A stretch of DNA of 58,989 bases from Microcystis viridis FACHB-1342. Lineage in GTDB: Bacteria; Cyanobacteriota; Cyanobacteriia; Cyanobacteriales; Microcystaceae. Below, piece by piece: positions 17,541 through 25,758 of this stretch (the stretch's first letter is position 1; each line of letters opens with the position of its first letter). The notes under the pieces are model-generated. The model saw nothing but the letters and a program-made list of their open reading frames with translations, was not told the DNA's origin and made no database searches. Position numbers and translations under genes: made by a program. The stretch lies in the NCBI RefSeq assembly GCF_014698335.1, contig NZ_JACJSV010000020.1, positions 1-58,989 on the forward strand, read 5' to 3'.

Positions 17541-18257
17541 TTATTGGTCAAGTAAACCATCTTTAATTTCCCTTCTGATCTCATCTAAGTATTGGGAAGA
17601 TTGCTGATAATTAGTATGATCTTTATCGTTTATTTCTACCCCTTCTGCTAATTGAAAATTTGATGTAGTTTTTAAATCGATAATTTTAGGGATAGGCAGT
17701 TTGATAGGAATAGCTTTTGGATAGCTAAAATAGGTAGCAAAATCTAAGTAGCCTAGTTTTTCATCAATTACTATCCATTGTTGATCGATTAACTGCATTT
17801 TTGGTTCTTTGACATCAAAAGCATATAGAAAAGCTGCGGCATAAAAACCAGCATGGTAAAAGAAGTTATCTGTACTATGAGAACTACTGAAAGAGGAACT
17901 CAGTGTAAAATCTCTTTGTCCAGTGCAAATACGATCAGAAAAAACGTCATCAATTGACTTTTTTAACACTTGCTCAAACTGATAGGTTTCTTGCTGATTA
18001 AGTGCGGGGGCGATTTCATAGTTATAAAAACAAGTCAAAGAAAATTTATTATTTTCGCCACAAAACTCCAGTCCAGATTTTTGTAGAGTGAAAGTGATAT
18101 TTTTATCGTCTTCTAAATGTCTTCTAGAATCTGATATTTGTTGGTAAAAGAATCGATAACTAAATTCACCATCTTTACCCTGATAATTAATTTTTCGGAG
18201 ACGAATAGCATTGATTAATTTAATCCAGTCAGACTTCAGCATAAACAGCAATCGCAT
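17541..18257 (-). CDS. unknown protein next to a DNA methyltransferase
   Basis: I do not recognise this 238-residue protein. It is AT-rich in codon use, has no membrane segment and contains ordinary soluble alpha/beta sequence with cysteines at about 90, 101 and 130. ATG 18257 or ATG 18242 could be the start. It lies on the same strand, 167 bases downstream of a C5-cytosine methyltransferase, which makes it a positional candidate for a cognate restriction enzyme. I cannot point to a certain PD-ExK or other nuclease motif. The stretch PKIIDLKTTSNF is the nearest. Confidence 0.5.
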   Translation of the reverse strand: MRLLFMLKSDWIKLINAIRLRKINYQGKDGEFSYRFFYQQISDSRRHLEDDKNITFTLQKSGLEFCGENNKFSLTCFYNYEIAPALNQQETYQFEQVLKKSIDDVFSDRICTGQRDFTLSSSFSSSHSTDNFFYHAGFYAAAFLYAFDVKEPKMQLIDQQWIVIDEKLGYLDFATYFSYPKAIPIKLPIPKIIDLKTTSNFQLAEGVEINDKDHTNYQQSSQYLDEIRREIKDGLLDQ

Positions 18258-18277
18258 TGATTAAATAATTAACCATT

Positions 18278-18392
18278 ATTATAGCAGTTATCTTAACGGT
18301 GAGATAGGAAGTTTTGGTTTTGGGGAGCCTGTCGTCGGTCGTCCATAGCAAATTAGGTTATACTTCATCTTGATAAGAAACGCTGTCCTATA
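18278..18392 (+). mobile_element. MITE-like repeat, CTATAGCAGTTAT family
   Basis: It runs from TTATAGCAGTTATCTTAACGG through GTTTTGGTTTTGGGGAG and CAAATTAGGTTATACTTCATC to AGAAACGCTGTCCTATA. It matches the reverse complement of 27742-27857 along its length. It occupies most of the gap between the methyltransferase gene and the downstream unknown gene. Confidence 0.6.
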
Positions 18393-18424
18393 CCCAAACC
18401 CCTAGAAAAAATTGTTATTGTTCC

Positions 18425-19468
18425 TCAGATTGACAATAGTTCTAATTGTTTTCCCTGTAGGTCTCTAACCCTGATATTTTCTTGAGAATTTCTGGATAAA
18501 TCTAAAGCTTTAATCACCTCTTTTGCCACTGCTTTTACCACGGGAATAGCCACAGAATTGCCGAACTGTTTATAAGCTTGGACATCGCTAACAACAATCT
18601 GAAAACTATCGGGAAATCCCTGTAATCTTGCCCATTCTCTGGGGGTCATTCTGCGGACGAATAATTTATTTACCTCTCCCTTAATGCGAGTAACCGGAGT
18701 AAAATTAGTCAGTCTTTGATCGATAACTAAATTTCTTTCTTTTCCCATACCTCCCACCACAATAGCATTAGCGATACCATCGGGAGAAATAATCTCATAA
18801 CCGAACCCATTACCTTTATTTTGGTGTCTGGCCCTGTGTTTAAACAAGGTTTCTAAATACTGATTAGAGAGATAATATTTAACGCTGACTTCCTTTTCTT
18901 CTAGAATATCTTTGAGACAAGTTTCTTGATGGGTTGGTTGGGGATAGGAAAAATGGTAAATATTTAAATCTTCTCGAAAACCGACGATAAAAATTCGGGG
19001 ACGGTTTTGAGGAACCCCAAAATATCTGGCATTTAAAATCTGGGGACTAGGGACAAAATAATGCAAATCCTTTTCTAATATATCTAAAATAGTTTTTAAA
19101 GTTTTACCTCGATCATGATGGACTAAACCCTGGACATTTTCTAAGATAAAAGCTTTCGGTTTCTTTTCGTGTAGGATCCGGGCAACTTCAAAAAATAAGG
19201 TTCCGCGTGCATCTTCAAAACCGTGTTTTCTGCCGGCGATACTAAAGGCTTGACAGGGAAAACCGCCGCAGAGTATATCATGATCGGGGACAGTTTTTAC
19301 CTCTAATTTTCTGATGTCTTGATTATCGGGTAAATGACCATAGTTAGCCAAGTAAACCTTTTGGGAGTGAGGATCGATTTCCGAGGAAAAAACGCATTGA
19401 CAACCGAGATTCTCTAGGGCGATTCTAAATCCTCCTATACCGGCAAATAAATCAATAAAAGTCCACAT
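18425..19468 (-). CDS. DNA (cytosine-5)-methyltransferase
   Basis: This enzyme transfers methyl groups from SAM to C5 of cytosine in a specific DNA sequence. Motif I is DLFAGIGGFR (residues 7-16). Motif IV is GGFPCQAFS with the catalytic Cys72, motif VI is ENV (110-112), and motif VIII appears as QNRPRIFIVGF. The target-recognition region lies between about 175 and 275. Motifs IX-X are RRMTPREWARLQGFPDSF and QFGNSVAIP. At 347 residues it is complete. Whether it is solitary or part of a restriction-modification pair depends on the neighbouring unknown gene. Its target cannot be read from sequence. Confidence 0.93.
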   Translation of the reverse strand: MWTFIDLFAGIGGFRIALENLGCQCVFSSEIDPHSQKVYLANYGHLPDNQDIRKLEVKTVPDHDILCGGFPCQAFSIAGRKHGFEDARGTLFFEVARILHEKKPKAFILENVQGLVHHDRGKTLKTILDILEKDLHYFVPSPQILNARYFGVPQNRPRIFIVGFREDLNIYHFSYPQPTHQETCLKDILEEKEVSVKYYLSNQYLETLFKHRARHQNKGNGFGYEIISPDGIANAIVVGGMGKERNLVIDQRLTNFTPVTRIKGEVNKLFVRRMTPREWARLQGFPDSFQIVVSDVQAYKQFGNSVAIPVVKAVAKEVIKALDLSRNSQENIRVRDLQGKQLELLSI

Positions 19469-19564
19469 ATTTTCTCTATTCTAAGCTTTTGTTTTGATCC
19501 CAGAGACGATATTAAACCGGCTACCTTAGATTTTAGTATAAATGCTCGCATCTTTTTCCTCGCC

Positions 19565-19597
19565 AAAAAAATCAGGAGCAGAATTTCTACTCCTGAT
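19565..19597 (-). terminator. rho-independent terminator of ndhD
   Basis: On the minus strand an 8-base-pair stem, ATCAGGAG/CTCCTGAT, with an 11-base loop is followed by seven Ts. Confidence 0.8.
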
Positions 19598-19623
19598 AAC
19601 CTATTCACTTTAGACTTGCCAAT

Positions 19624-21285
19624 TTATTGGAATATACTGGCAACTTTGGCGCTTACGTCCGGTTGAGTTTCAGCGTAGATATTTTGACGAGTAGCGGCGA
19701 TTTCTGTGTAAGCTTGACGCACTTCCGAGTTAACTGCCACCGTTTTCACATCGTAGATACGGGTAGCGAGTTGGGGATAAAAACCGATAGCGACAATCAA
19801 AGCGAGGAAAGAGACAGCGATAAAGATTTCTCTGGGTTTAGCGTCAATATATTCTGATTCGTCAGGAAGGACACAGCTAGTACCAAAACAAACTGCCTGT
19901 TCGTTACTTTTGTTGAGGGTAATGTTAGTAATATCGCAGGAAGAACCATCTCCGTAGAAAACTTGACGAAGCATGGAGAGTAGATAAATCGGGGTGAGGA
20001 TTAAACCAACGGAAGCGAGGAAAACAGTCACAACCCGGAAGGTTTGGCTATAAACGTCACTGCTAGTGACACCGATGAATACAGTAATTTCACTGGCAAA
20101 ACCGCTCATTCCGGGTAACGCTAGGGAAGCCATGGCGCCAGCAGTAAAGAGAGCGAAGACTTTCGGCATCGCTTGAGCAATCCCACCCATCTCGTTTAAA
20201 GCTAAGGTATGGGTGCGGTCATAGGTGACACCAGCAAGGAAGAATAAGACGGCGGCAATTAAACCATGGGAGAGCATTTGTAACATAGCGCCGCTAATAC
20301 CCACATCGGTGAAGGAAGCAATCCCTAAAAGGACGAATCCCATGTGTGAAACCGAGGAATAAGCGAGACGGCGTTTCATGTTTTGTTGACCGAAGGAAGC
20401 GAAAGCACCGTAGATAATATTGACGACACCGAGAATCGCTAGAATCGGGGCAAAGTAGATGTGTGCATCGGGTAGAAGCCCCATATTAAGACGGATTAAA
20501 CCATAACCACCCATTTTGAGGAGAACACCAGCGAGAATCATCGATACAGGTGCAGAAGCTTCACCGTGAGCATCGGGGAGCCAAGTATGGAGGGGGAAGA
20601 TGGCGAGTTTGACCCCGAAAGCGATTAATAAACCAGCGTAAAGGACTAATTCTAAAGCGAGGGGATAATCTTTAAATCCTAATTCCGCCATGTCAAAGGT
20701 CATCGTACCACCACCGTAAAGAGCCATGGCTAGACCGGCAACGAGGATGAAGATAGAAGCGGCGGCGGTGTAGAGTAAGAATTTAGTGGCGGCATAACGA
20801 CGTTTTTGACCACCCCAGATGGAAACGAGTAGATAAACGGGAATTAACTCGATTTCCCACATTAAAAAGAATAATAATAAGTCTTGGGCGACGAAAACAC
20901 CAATCTGAGCGGCGTAGAGCAACAGCATCAGGAAGTAGAATAAACGGGGTTTACGGTCCACTTGCCACGCGGCCAAGATAGAAAGGGTTGTCACCAATCC
21001 TGCTAATAAAACTAACGGTGCCGAGATACCATCCACCGACACCGCCCAACTTAAACCAATTTGGGGAACCCAATCGATTTTTTCTACTAATTGTAGGTTG
21101 GGGTTGCTTAAATCATATTTTTGTAAAAAGACGTAACACATTAATATAAAGTCTGCTAGTCCGACTCCAAGCGCGAACCAACGAACGGTTTTTCCTTCCT
21201 TGTCGGGGATTACAGGGATTAGGAAGGAGGCAAGCAGGGGGAGCAAAATGATGGCGGTGAGCCAGGGGAAGTTAGCCGTTAGCAT
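19624..21285 (-). CDS. ndhD: NAD(P)H-quinone oxidoreductase chain 4 (NdhD)
   Basis: NdhD is a proton-pumping antiporter-like membrane subunit of the NDH-1 complex in respiration and cyclic electron flow. The 553-residue protein has about 14 membrane helices. Its core motifs are [37 protein letters not shown] and [14 protein letters not shown]. The C-terminal stretch with SSCDITN and [18 protein letters not shown] resembles NdhD1/NdhD2 rather than the CO2-uptake forms NdhD3/D4. Other ndh genes are not nearby, as expected for the scattered ndhD genes of cyanobacteria. Confidence 0.93.
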   Translation of the reverse strand: MLTANFPWLTAIILLPLLASFLIPVIPDKEGKTVRWFALGVGLADFILMCYVFLQKYDLSNPNLQLVEKIDWVPQIGLSWAVSVDGISAPLVLLAGLVTTLSILAAWQVDRKPRLFYFLMLLLYAAQIGVFVAQDLLLFFLMWEIELIPVYLLVSIWGGQKRRYAATKFLLYTAAASIFILVAGLAMALYGGGTMTFDMAELGFKDYPLALELVLYAGLLIAFGVKLAIFPLHTWLPDAHGEASAPVSMILAGVLLKMGGYGLIRLNMGLLPDAHIYFAPILAILGVVNIIYGAFASFGQQNMKRRLAYSSVSHMGFVLLGIASFTDVGISGAMLQMLSHGLIAAVLFFLAGVTYDRTHTLALNEMGGIAQAMPKVFALFTAGAMASLALPGMSGFASEITVFIGVTSSDVYSQTFRVVTVFLASVGLILTPIYLLSMLRQVFYGDGSSCDITNITLNKSNEQAVCFGTSCVLPDESEYIDAKPREIFIAVSFLALIVAIGFYPQLATRIYDVKTVAVNSEVRQAYTEIAATRQNIYAETQPDVSAKVASIFQ

Positions 21286-21409
21286 GGCAGTAAGAAAAAA
21301 TACCTATTTCGTTATGTGTTCATTTTATGCGACTTTGTAAAATTTTGTGAATATTTTTTGGCCTACCTTTACCATAGAATTTTATCTATAGTTGCCGTAT
21401 CATCATCGA

Positions 21410-22111
21410 TTAACCTAAATAAGCTTGTTTGACCCGCTCATCCCTGAGTAAATCCCCAGCTTTTCCCGCCATAGTCAAGCGTCCCGCTTCCAAAACATAG
21501 CCGCGATTGGCAGTTTCTAGGGCTAAATTGGCGTTTTGTTCCACTAACAGGATAGTTACTCCCGATTCATTTAATTTACGGATAATACTGAAGATTTCTC
21601 GCACTATCTGCGGCGCTAGTCCTAAACTGGGTTCGTCTAGTAACAATAACTTGGGACGACTCATTAAAGCTCTGGCGATCGCCAGCATCTGTTGTTCCCC
21701 ACCGCTTAGGGTTCCCGCTAACTGCTCTCGGCGCTCCGATAGTCGGGGAAAAAGTTGCCACTGCTCTTCGATATCGCTTTTTACTCCTAGGCGATCGCTC
21801 CTCGTATAGGCACCTAACTGCAAATTTGTCAAGACTGTTTGACGAGCTAAGATTCTTCTACCTTCCGGACTATGGGCAATTCCCCGTTTAACGATTTCAT
21901 GGGGCGGTAAATGGGTAATATCTTGACCCTGATAAATTATTCGCCCGGTCTTTGCCGTTAAAAGCCGAGATATCGTCTTTAGAGTCGTCGTTTTTCCTGC
22001 TCCGTTCGCTCCAATGAGGGTGACAATTTCCCCCGTTTCTACCCTTAAGCTGACCTGCTGTAATGCCTTTATTCCGCCATAATTAACCGATAAATCGTTA
22101 ATTTCTAACAT
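21410..22111 (-). CDS. livF: branched-chain/neutral amino-acid ABC transporter ATPase
   Basis: This LivF/NatE-type ATPase powers uptake of amino acids through a HAAT-family ABC importer. It has Walker A GANGAGKTTT and signature LSGGEQQMLAIARAL. Walker B is LLLLDEPSLGLAP and the H-loop region reads LLVEQNANLAL, with Gln in place of the switch His as usual in LivF. ATG 22111 (233 residues) is preferred to the TTG at 22123. The binding protein, permeases and LivG are not adjacent. Scattered nat genes are known in cyanobacteria. Confidence 0.88.
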   Translation of the reverse strand: MLEINDLSVNYGGIKALQQVSLRVETGEIVTLIGANGAGKTTTLKTISRLLTAKTGRIIYQGQDITHLPPHEIVKRGIAHSPEGRRILARQTVLTNLQLGAYTRSDRLGVKSDIEEQWQLFPRLSERREQLAGTLSGGEQQMLAIARALMSRPKLLLLDEPSLGLAPQIVREIFSIIRKLNESGVTILLVEQNANLALETANRGYVLEAGRLTMAGKAGDLLRDERVKQAYLG

Positions 22112-22144
22112 AAACCCCGTCAAATCCCAGTAGGATCACTATAG

Positions 22145-22246
22145 CAGTGATCAGTTACCAGTTATCAGTGATCAGTTACCAGTGATCAGTGATCAGTTAT
22201 CAGTGATCACTGATCAGTTACCAGTTACCAGTTACCACTGATCAGA
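22145..22246. repeat. STRR array, TGATCAGT/TACCAGT units
   Basis: More than ten degenerate 8-base copies (CAGTTACCAGTTATCAGTG type) lie upstream of the livF-like gene. The array begins with TATAGCAGT, the same terminus as the CTATAGCAGTTAT elements. Confidence 0.65.
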
Positions 22247-22257
22247 TGTGAGTTTTT

Positions 22258-22320
22258 GGTCAGTCCCGATGAAAAAATTTTCACCCCCACAGATGAAAGA
22301 GGTTTCCTTCCCTACACCCC
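22258..22320 (+). repeat. dispersed repeat CAGTCCCGATGAAAAAATTT, copy 1
   Basis: This about 60-base repeat recurs inverted at 23941-24001 and 24031-24091. In each copy it is joined to a CCCTACA heptamer array. It stays open when translated (SPDEKIFT.TDERGF), but the flanks are non-coding. Confidence 0.6.
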
Positions 22321-22348
22321 ACACCCTACACCCTACACCCTACACCCT
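22311..22348. repeat. heptamer STRR, CCCTACA units
   Basis: Five tandem CCCTACA/CCCCACA units follow the dispersed repeat. The same heptamer is seen near 24.0, 37.9, 50.1 and 58.9 kb. Confidence 0.7.
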
Positions 22349-22377
22349 CTTTCAAGTCAGGGATAAGGAGGAATCCC

Positions 22378-22406
22378 GATCATTTGTACTGAATTTTCCA
22401 AGACGC
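22378..22406 (+). repeat. short dispersed repeat GATCATTTGTACT
   Basis: GATCATTTGTACTGAATTTT and the following AAGACGC match 31544-31572 with about four differences. It is probably the shared end of a decayed element. Confidence 0.4.
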
Positions 22407-22452
22407 ATTATTGAGTGAGGGGTATTGAGTAGCATTAACAGTGCTGTCTTTT

Positions 22453-22502
22453 CACTGCTTACTGTTTACTGATAACTGTTTACTGATAACTGATAACTGA
22501 TT
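22453..22502. repeat. STRR overlapping the rlpA stop codon
   Basis: Tandem ACTGATA/ACTGTTT units run up to and into the stop codon of rlpA (TTA at 22501-22503 on the plus strand). Confidence 0.6.
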
Positions 22503-23238
22503 ATCTGCCTAAAACTTCCAAGACCACTGGGGCAACTCCCGACTGGAAGACACCGATAATCGCTGCAGCACCTCTGGAGAGGTCGATGACGCGACCACCA
22601 GTAAACGGACCGCGATCGTTAATTCTGACCACCACCGAGCGCCCATTACGCAGATTAGTTACCCTAACCCTAGTGCCGAAAGGTAGATAGCGATGAGCGG
22701 CAGTTAAACCACCAGAGTTAAAAGTCTCACCACTAGCGGTGCGACGACCGTGGAAACCAGGACCATACCAAGAGGCCATTCCCCGTTTACGGGGGCGACT
22801 GCTGGTTTTTGTCCCCTGGGTTGTTTTTGGCTTCTCTGCTGGTGTCACTGAGGCAGGATTGCTGGCCGGGGCCGGTTTGACTTGATTGGGTTGTGATTGG
22901 GGTTGTATGGTCGAAGGAATGGCCTCTTGGGTTCGGGGTGTAACGCTTGCCGGGACGGTATTTTCTTTGTCCACTAGGGACTCCAAAGTTTTTAGAATTT
23001 CGTTAGCATTATCTTGAACCGAACGTGATACTTTAATATCTGAATCGAATGTTCGACTATTAGAAAAAGCGGACAGAACGGTTTGAGTAGTTGACTCGAT
23101 AACAGTTTGACGACCTACGCTAATATTCGTCAAGCTGTTGCTGTGTCCTGCTGTCTGGGAACAAATTATCGAGGCTGTAGTCCCCACTACCGTAAGGGCG
23201 GTTACAGCTTGTAGTTTGTTGATCAGTTGTTTATTCAT
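22501..23238 (-). CDS. rlpA: RlpA-like septal/lytic transglycosylase, exported
   Basis: This is a double-psi beta-barrel protein acting on peptidoglycan, probably a glycan-cleaving enzyme or cell-wall binder. The N-terminal 30 residues ([18 protein letters not shown]) look like a signal peptide or anchor. A Pro/Ser/Thr-rich linker spans about 90-150. The RlpA domain occupies the C-terminus: [37 protein letters not shown] and [14 protein letters not shown], including the catalytic-type Glu and Asp. There is no SPOR domain. The 245-residue gene is complete. Its leader can form competing hairpins (see 23256-23301). Confidence 0.88.
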   Translation of the reverse strand: MNKQLINKLQAVTALTVVGTTASIICSQTAGHSNSLTNISVGRQTVIESTTQTVLSAFSNSRTFDSDIKVSRSVQDNANEILKTLESLVDKENTVPASVTPRTQEAIPSTIQPQSQPNQVKPAPASNPASVTPAEKPKTTQGTKTSSRPRKRGMASWYGPGFHGRRTASGETFNSGGLTAAHRYLPFGTRVRVTNLRNGRSVVVRINDRGPFTGGRVIDLSRGAAAIIGVFQSGVAPVVLEVLGR

Positions 23239-23255
23239 AGACCTTCTTATTGTGC

Positions 23256-23301
23256 GTTAGCAAGTTCCCAATGCAAAGCTGAAGGAATTTGCTAACATTC
23301 C
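23256..23301 (-). promoter_or_regulatory. structured leader of rlpA with alternative hairpins
   Basis: On the rlpA strand GTTAGCAA (23296-23289) is perfectly complementary to TTGCTAAC (23263-23256), 25 bases apart and ending 18 bases before the ATG. The first arm is also the loop of a 5-base-pair hairpin, GGAAT/ATTCC (23301-23284). The two pairings would compete or form a pseudoknot. A third GTTAGC copy lies just upstream. I do not recognise a known riboswitch. Confidence 0.35.
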
Positions 23302-23940
23302 TTTTTGCTTGCAAAGCTAACTTGGTTGCGTTCTGTTCAACCCTATCACGGAAAATTGGTTGGTCATTACGAGAATTTATATCGTTATCGGGCAAGAGAA
23401 TCAAAAATTTAAATAAAGGGTTGACTTGCGCTAAGAACCAAGTTAGGATAATAGGTTTTGAATTTTTTGTCTCCTAGAGGGGGTCAAGGTTAGGAAAACT
23501 TAGGGAATTAGTGAAATTTCGAAAGGTAATAACGCTAGTATTGACAAGGCTTTCAAGGATTATCAGCCCCCCCCGATTTCCCTCTATAGCTGCAGATAAT
23601 GGTTAATAAAACTGTTTTCTTCGCTACAAAAAACCAGATTTTTAATATCAATGTTAAATCGGACTAAGAATCAAAGATTAAAAATTATAATAGGGGCTTG
23701 ACAAGGAACTAAAAATAAGGTGTTATTAGCCAAACTTAACAACGTAATCAGAAATGCTGATACAGGCTAATAATAAATCCTGTTTAAAAGGGATAGGGAA
23801 GTGGGGAAGTGGGGAAGTGGGGAGTATTTTGCTGTGAACAGTGAACTGAAAACCCGCATCTGAATACTGAATACTCACTCCTAACCCCACTTTTTCGGCA
23901 AACCCTATATATATAGATGGCCGAGGTCTGAACGGGTGTG
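23302..23940. other. intergenic region upstream of rlpA
   Basis: No gene is supported. A G-run array (GGGGAAGTG units, 23790-23822) and a unit CTCCTAACCCCAC...CGGCAAACCCTAT (23878-23910) that is repeated at 24091-24129 are visible. Confidence 0.4.
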
Positions 23941-24131
23941 GGGTGTAGGGAAAGAAACCTCTTTCATCTGTGGTGGTGAAAATTTTTTCATCGGGACTGA
24001 CTGGAAAGAGGGTGTAGGGTGTAGGGTGTAGGGTGTAGGGAAAGAAACCTCTTTCATCTGTGGTGGTGAAAATTTTTTCATCGGGACTGACTCCTAACCC
24101 CACGAAAAGCTTTTTCGGCAAACCCTATCTA
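23941..24131 (-). repeat. tandem pair of the CAGTCCCGATGAAA repeat with heptamers
   Basis: Two copies (23941-24001 and 24031-24091) of the 60-base repeat seen at 22258 lie head to tail, separated by CCCTACA-type heptamers (24009-24040). The shared motif CTCCTAACCCCAC...TTTTTCGGCAAACCCTAT flanks the unit on both sides (23878 and 24091). This suggests one repeat inserted or duplicated inside another. The open frame across them (23726-24121) is an artefact of repeat composition. Confidence 0.6.
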
Positions 24132-24182
24132 ATGTGTGTTGGGTTTCCTTGGGTCAATCCAGTGAGAAAATTAATCGTAGTA

Positions 24183-24281
24183 ACGCACCAATTTAATGAC
24201 AAAGTTGGTGCGTGGGGTGCAGATTATTGATTTTGGTTTTTTAACAGAATTAGTAACCGCAAACACGCACCCTACAAGATC
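24183..24281. repeat. direct repeat left of the toxin-antitoxin pair
   Basis: This about 98-base segment, from GCACCAATTTAATGACAAAG to CACGCACCCTACAAGATC, is about 88 percent identical by eye to 24976-25072 in the same orientation. It contains the hairpin GCACCAA/TTGGTGC. Confidence 0.65.
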
Positions 24282-24292
24282 AGCGATCGCAC

Positions 24293-24625
24293 TTAACTTA
24301 ATATCAACAGACTTTCTGTTTCACTATCAAAAAATTCAACAATAATTAAAAAATAAACTCTTAAAATTTCGATAATCTTTGCAGTGGGACTATTGCCAAT
24401 ACGAAGATAGATAAATTTGGGTGGATGACCATATAATAGACTGCGCTGATGAAAATCGGCATCTTTAGAGACAATTACAAAATCGTTGAATTTGGCAAAT
24501 TCCCAGATAAGTGCATCATCAGTATTGATCAGTCCTAAAGTCTTGACGCGCTGAGAATCAGAATATAAATCAATTATTTTATCAATAATCCGATCTGACA
24601 AATTTTCATCTAATAACAGTTTCAT
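24293..24625 (-). CDS. DUF5615 PIN-like putative toxin
   Basis: This 110-residue protein of the DUF5615 (Mut7-C/PIN-like) family is the usual partner of DUF433. Candidate metal-binding acids are Asp6 and Glu7 (LLLDENLS), Asp36 and Asp37 (NTDDALIWEFA) and Asp55 and Asp57 (SKDADF). By family it is expected to be an RNase-like toxin, though activity has rarely been shown. Its ATG overlaps the DUF433 stop by 4 bases, so the two are translationally coupled. Confidence 0.82.
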   Translation of the reverse strand: MKLLLDENLSDRIIDKIIDLYSDSQRVKTLGLINTDDALIWEFAKFNDFVIVSKDADFHQRSLLYGHPPKFIYLRIGNSPTAKIIEILRVYFLIIVEFFDSETESLLILS

Positions 24626-24846
24626 AAAGAGGTGATAAATAATTTTTTCTCTCGATCAGCAGCAAAAGCCAAACAAGCTTTGATATCCTCGGAAGTTAAT
24701 TCTGAAAAATCCTCAAGAATTTCTGCTTCTGTCATTCCTCCTGCTAAATATTCTAGAATATCGTACACAGTTATACGCATTCCTCGAATGCAGGGTTTTC
24801 CGCTTCGTTTTCCAGGTTCAATGGTAATAATGTTTTGGTAACTCAT
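24622..24846 (-). CDS. DUF433 putative antitoxin
   Basis: The 74-residue DUF433 protein contains the family signature PGKRSGKPCIRGMRITVYDIL, a winged-helix-like DNA-binding fold. The helix LAGGMTEAEILEDFSELTSEDIKACL follows. It is first in the operon and is inferred to neutralise the DUF5615 protein and repress the promoter. The pair sits between two about 98-base direct repeats. Confidence 0.85.
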   Translation of the reverse strand: MSYQNIITIEPGKRSGKPCIRGMRITVYDILEYLAGGMTEAEILEDFSELTSEDIKACLAFAADREKKLFITSL

Positions 24847-24975
24847 AATGCTTTAACTATTTTTACCTTCCCAATTATATCTTATTCGATGACAGAGATC
24901 GCACTCCACCCCACCGACAAGAACGATCACCCTTCAACTTCTTACCACTCTTAGGGTGTGAAGTGCGAAAGCATA

Positions 24976-25072
24976 ATGCACCAATTTAATAATAAATTTG
25001 CTGCGTGGGGAGCGGATTATTGATTTTGGTTTTTGATCAGAATTAGTAGCCGCAAACACGCACCCTACAAAA
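24976..25072. repeat. direct repeat right of the toxin-antitoxin pair
   Basis: Second copy of the segment at 24183-24281. One arm of the internal hairpin is mutated here (GCACCAA/TTGCTGC). It ends 13 bases from the stop codon of the RTX gene. Confidence 0.65.
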
Positions 25073-25085
25073 TCTGATAGTTGCA

Positions 25086-25628
25086 TTAAACAAAGTTAAA
25101 ATAACTACTATTTAATTGTAAACTACTATTATCTTGAACAACTGCTATCAAATCTGTACCATTATAAATAAGTGTATCTGAAGCACCTCCTCCAACCATA
25201 TTTTGTTTTTTAAGAGTAATACCAGTTACTGCAGATACTCCACTTCGTTTAACTTGAATGCGATCAACAAAAGAGATAAAATCAGCTATTACTGCATAAC
25301 CTGGTCCCATATTAAGATTACCTCGATTATTCCCAATTACAAATGTATCACGACCCGCACCTCCAACTAAAGTATCATATTCTGGGACAGTTAGACCGGG
25401 GATGCCGTAGTAATAATTAAGAGTGTCCGATCCTTGCAAAATATCGTCACCATCGCCTCCATCAAGATAGTCATTTCCTTCACCTCCCGCAAGAGTATCA
25501 TTTCCACGACCGCCATATAATTTATCATCCCCACCAGCCCCAAAAATATAATCATTTTGAGCAGATCCGTAGATTCTATCGCCATTTTTAGTACCAGTAT
25601 AACTGGTAGGAGGAGTATAACTAGGCAT
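25086..25628 (-). CDS. small RTX-type calcium-binding protein
   Basis: The 180-residue protein carries glycine/aspartate nonapeptide repeats ([26 protein letters not shown] at about 40-65, GGAGRDTFV near 108) that form a calcium-binding beta-roll. A short C-terminal domain follows ([12 protein letters not shown] ... [16 protein letters not shown]), typical of proteins exported by type I secretion in cyanobacteria. There is no N-terminal signal peptide, consistent with C-terminal secretion signals. GAGG stands 8 bases before the ATG. It is much shorter than toxin RTX proteins. A role as a small extracellular calcium-binding protein is likely; no exporter genes adjoin it. Confidence 0.8.
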   Translation of the reverse strand: MPSYTPPTSYTGTKNGDRIYGSAQNDYIFGAGGDDKLYGGRGNDTLAGGEGNDYLDGGDGDDILQGSDTLNYYYGIPGLTVPEYDTLVGGAGRDTFVIGNNRGNLNMGPGYAVIADFISFVDRIQVKRSGVSAVTGITLKKQNMVGGGASDTLIYNGTDLIAVVQDNSSLQLNSSYFNFV

Positions 25629-25678
25629 ATTTAATTACCTCAATTAAAAAGTGGTTGTTTACTAATCATTTACAATAA

Positions 25679-25708
25679 GTTATAGTTCTACATCATTCAA
25701 TTAGTCAA
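25679..25708 (-). promoter_or_regulatory. sigma70-type promoter of the RTX gene
   Basis: On the minus strand TTGACT (25708-25703) and TATAAC (25684-25679) are separated by 18 bases. This would give a leader of about 45 bases before the RTX start. Confidence 0.4.
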
Positions 25709-25720
25709 CACTAGGAATTA

Positions 25721-25729
25721 TGCTAGAAT
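25721..25729 (+). promoter_or_regulatory. extended -10 promoter element of the HTH gene
   Basis: TGCTAGAAT reads as an extended -10 box (TGnTAGAAT) 30 bases before the ATG at 25759. The two divergent promoters overlap in the same 50 bases. Confidence 0.35.
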
Positions 25730-25758
25730 CGGACTAGGAAATTTTTAGGCAAAAATTT

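Noticed and set aside
22145-22246. Regularly spaced short repeats that could be taken for a CRISPR array
   Set aside because: Units are 8 bases, directly adjacent and without unique spacers; no cas genes are present.
23726-24121. 131-residue frame repeating SPDEKIFTTTDERGFFPYT
   Set aside because: It is built entirely from intergenic repeats and heptamer arrays that also occur in non-coding context at 22258.
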